In this document: positions 47,406-57,885 of the stretch, piece after piece | Position numbering within the stretch: the stretch's first letter is position 1 | Layout: each line of letters starts with the position of its first letter | NCBI RefSeq assembly: GCF_009017415.1 | Contig: NC_092409.1 | Span: 2,542,001 to 2,606,000, forward strand | DNA: 64,000 nt | Reading direction: 5' to 3' | From: Aspergillus flavus | Lineage: Eukaryota; Ascomycota; Eurotiomycetes; Eurotiales; Aspergillaceae | Program-made: the position numbers and the translations under genes | The notes under the pieces: model-generated | Databases searched by the model: none | The model's input: the letters and a program-made list of their open reading frames with translations, nothing else | What the model was told of the DNA's origin: nothing

Positions 47406-47768
47406 CTATGAGGTGAGTAATATAATCTCCACGAACTGCTTTTGCCCCACGGTATAAGTGGGTCGCACTCTCGTCATCTGGTCATCGCTTACATTTCGGA
47501 AAAGCAATCTCCGCGGGTCAAAAGTGAACCCATTCGTAACAGAGGAAGGAGAAAATAACAATAAGAATACTAAGATTTCAGGATGTACCAGATTAGCAGA
47601 ATTGCCGGAATAGTCAAGAAAAGGGGCATTATTCCAGTCCGCCGTGTCAATGACGGCGCACAAGTGTGCGAAGAGGATATTTGTCATCTTCCTTAAATCA
47701 TTCGAGAATGTGTCATCTGTGATTGGGATGAATCCACACTGGCCATTTTCTACCCTGGTAGGGGCCAC
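47406..47768 (-). other. Uncertain open frame, possible exon or decayed gene
   Basis: A 120-codon minus-strand frame with a protein-like central part (CGFIPITDDTFSNDLRKMTN, ILFAHLCAVIDTADW) and a GTAAGC donor-like site after LLFRN. The listed start is GTG or internal. I do not recognise it and cannot join it convincingly to the minus-strand frame at 46492-46806. It may be a remnant or chance. Confidence 0.18.
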
Positions 47769-49887
47769 TGGGCTTTCTTTCCTTCCTTCCTTCTTTCTTC
47801 TTCTTATTTTTTATTTATTTATTTTTTTCTTCTGTCGTCGTTGCCGCTCGTTGTTTTCTGGATCCCACAATATGCTACGACAGTACTCTTGGCAGGTATT
47901 CGCTTATAATGTGCTATAACCAATTATTTCTCCTCAAAACTTTAACGCAGCCATACGCGACATTATAAGTAGATCAAGTGGCGGTCCAATCTACCTCGTC
48001 GCTAATATTAATATTAATACGAATGCGTTTGCAACATAGGAAAATCACGGGCGAAAAGTAGGCTTTTGCTGCGCTGTTGGAGCTACTCTACCCTCTAGGC
48101 TAGGAATTCCTTCTGCATAACCCCTAAATACCACCCTCTACTTGCTTATGATATTGTTAATAATGTCAAGATCCTCCTAAAGTCTATCTTGATATTGCTC
48201 TTACTCAATTCGATCTAGTCAGGTGGATCTCAGTAGTATGCCTACCGGTACCGTACAACGCGAAGTGGGCTAAACGGTGCCTGATGATCAGATTTTCGAG
48301 GGTAACGGCATTTGAATGTTTGGTTGACATGTACGTAGACGCATGTGGAAGTAGATACTCCACTGAAAGACGACTCTAGAAAAGCACAGAGACATAAACA
48401 GAATCTGATAACGTCCAGGTTCTGGTCAAGTGAATGAGTCGGCAATGCGGCAGTAAAAAGAGCCGGTTTGATTTGTTTGACTTTCCGCAAGACCCACTCG
48501 CCAAGGACGCCCAAAGAGGCTTAGGGTCATATCTACAGTATGGGCAGCAACCTGGTGGCATGATCCTATGCGTCTCTTTTCTGCTCATCCCTGACCCTGC
48601 AGCGGATACAACACGCACAGTCTCCGGAATTCGACTCTGCTGCTATGCAAATAAGCTGGCAAACAATAGGGATCAACATGGGCCACTGGTGTCTAGAATT
48701 GTGTCTAGAATCTCTGCGTGTGAGACCATAGTAGTATGACTATGGTGCCACTAATCCCGAGGGTTACGACTCGTGTTGTGGACACATTGAGGTCAGGACT
48801 CAGCTGTGCCTCCTCTGATCGACAAGGTTCATGGAGCTTATCCACCCGCACGGTTTGAACGTGCCAAGGGTTATCTGACTGTTCAAACTTCATAGGGAGA
48901 GCAGCACAGACATAACCGAGATACTAATATGCACAAAAGGATAACAACGAATCACAACGCAATCAACCATCATGGCGGGATATCCGAGTGGCTGAGTTAG
49001 ACAGGTTAGGCTACGGTACCGAGGAATGATACTGCGAGATACATCATACTAATCGCGCCAAACCCTACGGAGTAGGCGATGGCAGAGTCATTAGTGGGTC
49101 CACTGGAGCCTGTCTCCCTGGTGTGCGTATCCTATCATCTCAACCTTTCAGGGATCGGGCGTAGCTGAACTCTGGAGTCTGGCCCAGCTCCGTGGGATTC
49201 CAAGGTGGGGGCCACCATTTTACTACTTAATATATTTTAATTTATCGTTCAGAAAAAAACGGCATGTCATTGGCGCTGTGCCACTTCGGATCGTGTTCGG
49301 TATCGCACGAGTGGTGCTTACTATGCAGGTACATCCGCTTGGAACCTAATGGCCTCTACGTATGAGATCCTAGATCGGAGAAAATCCCTCCGCGGGGTCT
49401 CCCTACGCGTGCTCGCTTGCACTTTAGGCTGGCGTACTCGTTGGGCCAAAATTGTGGACCGCACTGTCAAGGACCGGGAGAACCTCTGTGTCCGCTGATT
49501 TGAAAAATCTTGCGAGCCATACCAAGCTTGTTTCATAAGGAGCATGGATGTCGAAGGAGCTGTCAGTTAAATGGTCCATCAGCCAAAGTCAGATTAGCCC
49601 CTGGTCAGCTTCACTTGGCGCACTCCGCAAGGAACGGAAAGACCCGGTTACTGGCCTAAAATCCTTTGAAAGATCACATGGGTCTATGAAATATAAGCTC
49701 TGTCTCCAGCAGAAAGACCGTACAAGAAACATACATGCCCCCAGTTACTGTCTCAGCCGACACCCCTTAGGATTGTGTATAACCTGTTCTCGACGCACGC
49801 ATACCATACATTTTAAGGATAAATCCCTTAGTGCACACCGGCCTCTAACCAGTCTTGTTAATTAATACATTTCATACCAATCTAAAC

Positions 49888-51134
49888 ATGGATCCAGTTG
49901 CCCCTGTGCAGGAAGATATTAGGAGAGTCGGGCGGAAGGAGTTATACACGGACTTTGGAAAGCGCATGGAGTATATAAAGACATTCCTGGATTTCACAGA
50001 CGGTACGTTTGACCTAGCGGCTGCTTTTTACCTTACCAGCAAACAGACTGCTGATCATTGCACACAGACGACGTCATAATATTCAACAAAGGCTCGAAAT
50101 ACCTTAAAACAGTCATTCCGGAACTCACCCATCGTCTCTATGAGAAGATGCTCGAATTCGATATCACAGCCCGTGCTCTCCGCACTCGGAGTACTACGTC
50201 CGAAGCACAAATCGAGGATTTATTCACAATTGACAGTCCTCAGGTGCAAAGGAGAAAGATTTTCTGGAAATGGTATCTGACTAGACTATGCTCAGACCCC
50301 GGCCAGCCTTCGTACTGGGAATATCTGCGAAAAGTTGGGTGAGTTGTTTTTGAACGACCTTATCTTGTCAACAACCTACTAAACAGGTCCGAATTCAGGG
50401 AAATGCACACAGGAAAAGTACTGATGCACCCATTAACAATAGAGTACATCCATATGAATGCTTGTCTCGGTTACGTAAAACAACTTCTCTTTGAAACCAT
50501 CTCACTGCACCCAGACATGTCTGTCAAGTTCAAGTTCGCTCTCATCAGATCCATGAGCAAGGTCTTCTGCATCCAAAACGATCTAATCTCCAAGTGCTAC
50601 ATAAACGAAGGCCAGGAGTTCGCAGAAGAAGCGTCAAACACCACCAATGCAGACAATGCACCAGCCAAAGGAAACACAGACAATGCATCAATCGCCACAG
50701 GCATCACGGACAATGCATCAGCTGTCACAGGCACCACAGACACTGTCTCAATGACAACAACAGATTCAATGACAACCACAGATACTGTCTCAATCGCCAA
50801 CAGCGAGGTATCTTCAATGACCCGGGACAAACAAAGCCACCCTCATTGCCTAATCCCCGGTTTCAACACTTCCAGGCCCAGCTCAGCAGGAGACACGCAG
50901 AGCTCAATCTCGCGGGACAGAAGCGGAAGCGTCGATCTGGACCGAGTGAACTCGACAGCCGAAACGGCAGTGTCCTCTGACTGCCCATCCACATCCAGCA
51001 GTCATATGATCAGTCCCAACGTTGTTTCAAATCCATCAGCATTCGCCTCGCCATTTGCGGTCGGGCATATACACAACTTCGAGACGAAAATATGGTCTTC
51101 TGGAATGAAACAGAAGGGGTCCGGGTACAAGTAA
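49888..51134 (+). CDS. Protoglobin-domain protein with repeat tail
   Basis: Three exons: 49888-50002, 50068-50338 and 50387-51134, about 377 residues. Residues about 15-200 fit the protoglobin/globin-sensor fold: KRMEYIKTFLDFTDDDVIIF, KGSKYLKTVIPELTHRLYEK, the EMHTGK motif with H136 as candidate proximal heme ligand, and IEYIHMNACLGYVKQLLFET. The start is the ATG giving MDPVAPVQED; upstream in-frame codons have no ATG. After about residue 210 the chain is disordered: first a tandem TDNAS/TDTVS-type repeat, then a Ser-rich tail with no recognised enzyme domain. In bacteria globin-sensor domains bind oxygen or NO and signal through attached domains. Here only the sensor part is recognisable, so a heme-binding or gas-sensing role is inference. 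It is flanked by a gene desert on the left. Confidence 0.8.
50647..50800 (+). repeat. In-frame 30-bp minisatellite, shrinking units
   Basis: Three 10-residue units of type (A/T)DNA(P/S)xx(K/T)G, then shorter 8- and 6-residue TDTVS/TDSMT units, inside the tail of the protoglobin protein. Unit starts are marked by the GACAATGCA or GACACTGTC strings. Confidence 0.75.
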
Positions 51135-51755
51135 CGTTACTAAATGGACGTTTTGATTACATCCCCATAATTCTTCGGGATACCGAATGATACAAGCACG
51201 GATCTGCGAATTCGAATCTTGAGATCCAAAAGCAGTTACCCGATGATGATTTCAATGAATGACTTGGAAGTGCATCGATAGACTGGTTTTGGGGGTTGTC
51301 TTTGGCCGTAATTTTATCCACTCATTCTGATTGTTGCATGCTTCCCGGTTAGCACTGTTTATTAGTTATATACCTCTGTTCGTGTTCTCTTTGGTCCAAA
51401 AACGTTCCTTGTGTTACTTATTGTTCTAGCGAGAAAAAAGCTAGTTTCTATTTGCGTTACTGGAACTCGGTTCATTATCTCTTTTGATATATACTCCACG
51501 TCTAGCTCGTACTTACCGTCGCAATGTACTTCGATTCGCAGAAATTTCATAATATGCTCTATGCCATTATTCTCTACTTTAGGAGAGCAAACACAATGTC
51601 TATATATTTACTTGGAAAAGGAACATCTAAAGATAACTGAGTGGATCAATTTTGTTCTTTCAGTGAGTAGCGCCATAGATATGGCGGAGGTATAATGCTC
51701 TATATTCTCAACAGGTATCACGTGATTCATATGTGTACATGTTAGCTCTATTTAT
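51135..51755. other. Convergent intergenic region
   Basis: About 0.6 kb of T-rich 3' flank between the protoglobin and aminotransferase stops. No gene supported. Confidence 0.55.
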
Positions 51756-53309
51756 TTATTTGTACTTGGCCATAAATTCGGAGTGGAACTTGACGATCCG
51801 TTCAACCCAATCAGTGCCAGGGGCCAGGAAAGTTGTGCGGAAGTGCAGAGTGTTCTCCTTCTGGCCGAAGCCGGAGCCAGGGACAACACAGACACCGGTA
51901 GCGTCGAGGAGACGCAAGCAGTAGAACTCATCGGCGGCACGGTTCTCAGCCTTGGCAGCCTCAATGGCCTTGGGTGGGAGAGTGATGGTGGGGAAGAGAT
52001 ACATGGCACCCTGTATACCAGCCACGTTTAGTTATGTTCATAAGATAGAGTCTTGTGGGCAACATACCTGAGGTTTCTGACACTCAACGCCCTCCATCTG
52101 TTGGAAGGCCTCGTATAAGGCAAAGGCGCGCTTGTGCAGTCCCTCGCTGATTCCATTGTACTCCTTCTGGTACAGCTCATAGCTGCCTTCGCCCTCCTTG
52201 GGTGGGTTCACCATAAGCTCAAGCAAACACTGTCCAATGACTGGTGGGCAAAGTCCGATGCTCACAAGCTTGTAGATCTGGGCCTGAACCTCAGGGTCGA
52301 ATCCAACCAGCTCAAAGTAGCCACCACGGTGGCCACACTCGCCCACCATACCTTTAGACACACTGTGAAGAGAGACCAACTCCACATAATCATACTTGCC
52401 TGGTGTCTCCTGTTGCAGCTGACGAAGCCTCTTCTTGAACGAAATGAACTCGCCCTCGAAAACGTTCGTCTGGTAAACCTCGTCCGCAATAACAACAAGC
52501 TTCTCCTCCGCAGCAAGGTCAAGAACATTCTTGATATCCTCGGCGCTCAAAGAGGCACCAGTAGGGTTACCGGGGTTGATGACCACAATCGAACGAACGT
52601 CAGTGCCGGTAGACCGGGCCTGCGCCAACGAGTTACGGATGGCAGTCACATCGGTACCCCAAGCCTTTTGCTCTTCGAGGAGGTAGGGTACACATTGCGC
52701 ATTCAGGAGAGAAAGGGTGGCAGTGTAAAGAGGGTATTGCGGAATAGGGACGAGGACACCGGCCTGGGGGCCGTTGCAGATGATATTGAGAATGGTGCTG
52801 ACGCCAGACGAGGCACCAGCGCAGCAGAACAAATCCTGAGGGTTGGCCGGGAATCCATCACGCTCCTCAATGAATTTGGCGATACTTTGGCGGATCACAG
52901 GCGCTCCCTGGCTGTGACTGTAAGCACCAACGCTCTGGACATCCGCGAGGAGCTTCTTGGCCCGGTCAACGACATCTTGTTCATAACCAAAGGATGTACG
53001 AAGTGCTTCCGTGTTGTTCAACAGTTGAGGGTTCTCGAGGAGACTGAGTACTTGGCGGAAGAAGGTGATGGGTTTCTGGTCGAGCTGTTGGGGATTGCCG
53101 ATGTTGGCAAAGATGACACTGTCGAAAGGTAACGATTTGTCTCCATTGGCCAGTTTCACGCGGTACTCCTCGGCCTTGACAGCAAGCTCACCACGGACGG
53201 CATACTTGGCCTCCGTGACGTGGGGGTTGATGTTATCAGGGTTCAGGCAACGAGCCGGGGTGGACAAGGTGCGTGTAGTAGTGTAGGACACTGTAGTCTG
53301 AGTCGCCAT
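51756..53309 (-). CDS. Alanine aminotransferase (alanine transaminase)
   Basis: Two exons on the minus strand, 53309-52068 and 52010-51756, 498 residues. It catalyses L-alanine + 2-oxoglutarate to pyruvate + L-glutamate with pyridoxal phosphate. The class I/II aminotransferase fold has the PLP lysine at K319 in SLHSVSKGMVGECGHRGGY, the NPGNPTG motif, the ADEVYQ motif, and the GAYSHSQG and FGYEQD segments typical of ALT enzymes. The start is the ATG giving MATQTTVSYT; the preceding GTG is not needed. The N-terminus (TTTRTLSTPARCLN) is Arg- and Thr-containing and could be a weak mitochondrial signal, so location is uncertain. A 332-codon frame on the opposite strand is a codon-bias shadow. Identity is very secure. 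Confidence 0.96.
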
Positions 53310-54779
53310 CACGGAGTCTGGGGGTTATTCGAGAGGGGTCAGTTGTCTTGCTTTGATGGAGTCGAGCGCTCGCCCGGATGGAGCATCCATTGGATATTTA
53401 AATGGCGACCCCCATGAGGGGAAGGAATGACCATGCATGTCACGGGGTGAGGGGGATATCTTTGCTTTTGAGCGGGTGACAGTTCAAAAATACAGACCAG
53501 GAAAGTGACTAAACAGATGTGGCATCCAATGAACAGGTGTAGAAGGATCGGCCCCATGGGACCGAACGAGAGATTTCCGAAACACATACCTGAAGAAGGC
53601 CTAAAAGCCCCGGCGGGGAACCTTGTGCTGCTGGAAGACGCCCGCGGGATATGCCACGGACCATTCGGCCGGGAAAGTGAGCATCGTAGCGGAGATGCCC
53701 GCACAAGTCTTAACTGCCAGGTCATGATGCTGAGGCGATTTGTCCTGACGCGATCAATTGCGCGAATTTTGCCTCTCCGCCGTGGGGATTCACGGGTTAC
53801 TCAAGGCGCAATTAGTCAAAAATACCACTTAAGGTCTTGTCCAGCGTCGTAGAGGCCAGGGAGGGTCCAACGGCTCACACAGTGCAGGGGGAAAAAAGAA
53901 TTCCCAGGGAAATTTGGGTTATCGCGCGAGAAATTCTGTAGGCGGTGAGCGCCGATCAGCCGCTGACTCATCCATTCAATACGAGCTCAATACAACGGTA
54001 CAGGGCATGGTGGGGGTGAATGAGGGCAAAAATGGGAACCCCCCAGTGGAGAGAGACATTGGCATTGTCAATCGTAACTGTATGGCTCGATCTGGTTTGT
54101 CAGTTCCATCACAGAGTAGGAAAGAAATCACACTCTATGACTCTATAGGAACCAAACTATCGACATGGATTCGCTGCCCCGTACGGCCGTACCTGAAATG
54201 CTACCCCACGGGTACTCCGTACTCCGCTTGGCGCTACCGGTGGTTCCCGTAACCGGGGAACGACGGAATCTGGTCAGATTTGAATCTCTCACAACACCCT
54301 AATTTGTCTTGTACTGCTGTATTCACGGGCCGATTTTCCCTTCACTACACATACACAGACTGGGATGATAACACGCGATTGTAGACAAAAAAGCTTAATC
54401 CGCATTGGCTCTGTACTCAGCAGACCTGGAAAACAATGACCGTCCAGAGCGACATAAAGAAACCCTGGAAACTGACACATTTGATGCCAAGGCTTCCCTA
54501 AGCTACGTACGCAACGCTTAGACCCGGTCAGCCCACATACCGTGGAGGTTTCCTAATCGCATGATATCAGATTACGACGTTTCGAGGTCAGAGTTGTCTT
54601 CGTTCATTAGACGTATGATACAGCAGCCTCGCTTGCTTTTGCTCTAACAGTAATCATGAGGACAATATTTATTAAATGACTCAAACCATCATATCCCTGA
54701 GGGATCCTTTGAAACGTTCATGGGTCACAGGACAATCCAGAATCAGACCATTCCCTCAGATTCGTCACCATCCACAGCT
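53310..54779. other. Intergenic, aminotransferase upstream region and RPN7 3' flank
   Basis: About 1.47 kb. It should hold the aminotransferase promoter. It contains a tandem TACTCCGTACTCCG at 54213-54226. Short frames here lack motifs. Confidence 0.5.
54213..54226. repeat. Tandem TACTCCG x2
   Basis: Two immediately adjacent TACTCCG units, part of the recurrent motif in this window. Confidence 0.7.
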
Positions 54780-56375
54780 TTAGCTCCGTTCACTTCCGCG
54801 CAGTCGCACAGCCTGGCCATACTTCTGAAGTTTCGTAATTAGAGCATCGCCATGCTTGACGACGTCGGCGTACTGTTTGTTCTTGTCATCGGGGCGGTTT
54901 GTTTCGATGATGCCATTTACTCGGTCGATAGTGCATGCGATGCGATTGCTAGCGATGAACTTGGCCAGATCCCTACAATTGTTAGTGGATATGATTGCTA
55001 TGCTCTGATTCGGCCGACTAGAACTTACCGGTCCAAAAAGTCCACTGTAACTCCAAAATCGCTGGCCATGCTGTTCAATCCTACCACCCGGTAGCTCTGG
55101 AGAAGCTGCTGGTAGGCGCGGAGTCTCATCTCACGGACAAACCAAGCGCGGTGTTCATACAAGTACCGGTCCTGAGTCAGGAAATTGTCTTCAACGGCCG
55201 CCAAGGCCACGAAGAATGACCGGTAGTTGCCATTATATAGACTGCTAACCAAGTTGGCAAGAGGCGAGAAGTCAACAGGGGCTTCGGCCTCAGCCTGGAT
55301 CCCAGAGCCAGCCCCCAGGGTGGTCAAATTAACGGCGGTGGTAGCGGCACCTGGAGTGGCTCTAGATGTAGAAGCATCCTTCATTTCTTCGTCCTTTGCA
55401 CCGGGGCCAGACGACACCTCCCCAGTTAAAGCCGCTACCCGATCTTCTCCGGACCCAAGGATAGCCTTGATCTCCGGTGCATCCACAACTTTAGCTTTGA
55501 AGTCGACCCGCTTCAACGACAGTGAACCTGCGAGGACGGAGTAAATGACCAATGCAGAATAGCTGCAGAGTTCGTAGCTCGTGAAAGTAGACAGACTGTC
55601 AAGAAGTAAGGGAGCAGCGACGCTGTAGGATCGAATCGTGAGCAAGTGTAAGCCCTTATACGCCTTGAGACGATTCCTCCGATCCCAGTCACCACCGCTC
55701 TCGATAAGCGTGTTTGCCCGTTCAATGTTTTTTCTCACAGACAGGGTGTCACCAAAGAAGAGTCCAATACGGATCATGGCCAGCACCAAGTCAATCTTGG
55801 TTCCGAGGAATGTCGTCTTTTCGAGGAGTGCTTCATGAGATTCGATGGCTTTATCCTATCCGACATGACTGGTGTCAGCAAGTACAAGTATTAGTATCCA
55901 ATATAGCATTGCCACTGACCTTATCTCCTACGCGCGCCCAGAACTCAGCACGCTTCCCACGGGCCGCAAGCACCTCAGTGTCTCCGGCTGCTTCTTCCGC
56001 CTCATCTTCCTCCTTTTGGAAAGCATCCAACTCCTTCTTATTATCCTCGACTAGCGACTGGTATAAGGATTCATCCCATGGAAAGTCGATCTTTTGAGGT
56101 GACTTTCGAGATGCCAGCATATTCGAGGTGATCAGGGACTTAGTTGAGCTAGCTTGGTGCTGGGGAACGCCTTCACCGGAATGGTTCAGGATGCCTTCCA
56201 CGGGGTGGGCAAGATGCCTATAGAAAGGCGCCATTTTATTCTCAGAGATAGCATCCTGGACCTTCTTCAACGACGTTTGCCGCACCGTCTGCGGGCACGA
56301 TGGGTTGGAGAGGTTGAAGACATGTTGGGCGAGGGTAAGATCGGGGAACTTGATATACTGCGGGTCGGACCCCAT
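54780..56375 (-). CDS. RPN7: 26S proteasome lid subunit Rpn7
   Basis: Three exons on the minus strand: 56375-55920, 55855-55029 and 54972-54780, 491 residues. The N-terminus (MGSDPQYIKFPDLTLAQHVF) leads into the TPR-like helical region (FWARVGDKDKAIESHEALLE, FFGDTLSVRKNIERANTLIE, GGDWDRRNRLKAYKG). It ends in a PCI domain (LNSMASDFGVTVDFLDRDLA, KFIASNRIACTIDRVNGIIE). The PCI part is broken by an acidic/Ala/Gly-rich insert (ASTSRATPGAATTAVNL), which makes it longer than yeast Rpn7. Rpn7 is a structural lid subunit in the 26S proteasome regulatory particle. All junctions are canonical. Identity is very secure. Confidence 0.95.
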
Positions 56376-57885
56376 GCTGGCAACGGGAGATGAGAGCTCG
56401 ACGGTAGAGAACGGTTATATAAGGGTGATAGGAAAGAAAGGCTAGGTAGTGGAGAGTTGGTAGATGCACTTCCAGACTGCTTATGAATGAGATACCGGAA
56501 GAGGCAGATACATCACATAGCCAACCTACGTAGCTGACCTGAGCTCAGCTGGCGGAATGTTTTTCCAGTCCCGAAGCCGTCACCACCATCACCGTTATCA
56601 CGTGAGCTTGACCATGCTCTTGGGCATTACAATTTTACTACGAGTAATAGATTCCTATCAGCTGCACCGAGACAGGAAGACGCTACTCGCGAGAATATAG
56701 GCTAATAGTAGGCATTTGATGTTAATTATTTATGACGAGGAACAGGAAGAGTAAAGAATATGTAACCGTTGAAGCTGTTGCCATTCTTTCCTAAATAATA
56801 GTGCACGTCAACTCAACTTTTGACTTGTAAAACCTGAGCTTCCATCAGATGAATTTTCATGGGAAACATCAAGTGCCGTCCTATTATTCCTTTATGGAGG
56901 AGGAAATTATCAACTACTCTAGCGTTTTGCTAGTCGCTATATCCGAGCCGTGGACGGAGACAATGACCTCGCTTGTTCCCTTTTCCTTGTTATTTTTTAC
57001 TCAGATCATTATTGAATGGTCCCATATCCATATTTCTTTGTTTTCTAGACCTAACAAATTGGAGGTGAGACATTATAGTACAAGAGTGTACTCAGCTGAT
57101 CAATTGATATCTGACACGCATGCATGGGTCTTCCCTTTTGTCGACTTTGATGCAGCAAACAAGGCGAAATCTTAAGAAACTGTGGTAAATCCAGGCACGT
57201 GCCGTGGGGCCATAAGAGCGTAGGTGGGAAAGAAAAGCACTTTCTTCGTAGGGCTTGGTTCGCCTTTCGATAGGATTCGACTCGAGAAGTGGATCCGTTC
57301 AAAAAGATCAACTAAAAAGAATATATCCAATAGTAAATCAGCTCGAACTCTTAGGAAAGCTTAGTGCATTTCTTGACACAGGATTCCAACAAGTTCCTCG
57401 AGAGATAAGAGCTCCACCCTTTGTACGCCCGTCCAGTGAGCTGATGGTATTGATTAATTAAAGTATGTTATTCCTACTCCGTACTGTAGTAGAGGGGCTG
57501 CCGGTTGGTAAATTGGTAGTGATGTAGGCTACTAATGAGGCACGAGCCGAGGGCTCTAGAGTGGGAATCTCATGGTAAACTAGTTATAGTTGCATTTACT
57601 AAAGGGAATGACCTGAGCGCTCACGGTTCGCAGGATTTCTATCAGGTGCTCTGATCTTTCTTTCAAAATTTTCTCTCTCTTCTAATCTTTGGGTGTTTTT
57701 CTTCCACTTCTCAACTCTCTATCACTTCTCCGATATTCGTGTCACTCACAGTGATTGCTGACAATTCTTGTGGTGTAACCTATCCTTATATATTTCTTGA
57801 ATAATCTTATATATATTTCTTGATTCTTAGCACCGGCTTTTCGCAACGCCGAAGCAATAGAACATCAGGTCGCTGTAGCGTTTTC
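56376..57885. other. Intergenic, divergent upstream region of RPN7 and GIT1-like gene
   Basis: About 1.5 kb, AT-rich. It contains TACTCCGTA at 57475-57483 and a T/C-rich stretch at 57650-57740 just before the transporter. Short frames (for example 56849-57175) have no motif. Confidence 0.5.

Larger units (their letters stand above)
43839..49887. other. Gene desert of about 6 kb
   Basis: No gene that I can defend. It contains a CATA-type microsatellite (44.72-44.76 kb), a 14-bp palindrome at 44785, a 24-base A run at 46445, a TACGGAGTA motif at 49066 and scattered open frames. Two minus-strand frames (46492-46806 and 47406-47768) look more protein-like than the rest but match nothing I know. 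It could hold decayed genes or repeats. Confidence 0.45.

Noticed and set aside
48963..49080. tRNA-like string near GATATCCGAGTGGCTGAG
   Set aside because: It resembles a D-arm region of Ser/Leu tRNA, but I found no matching B box or acceptor stem pairing downstream.
52134..53132. 332-codon open frame on the plus strand
   Set aside because: It lies exactly antisense to the aminotransferase and has no family motif; strong codon bias on the true strand explains it.
56849..57175. 108-codon plus-strand frame before the transporter
   Set aside because: AT-rich with no motif and not joinable to the transporter start.
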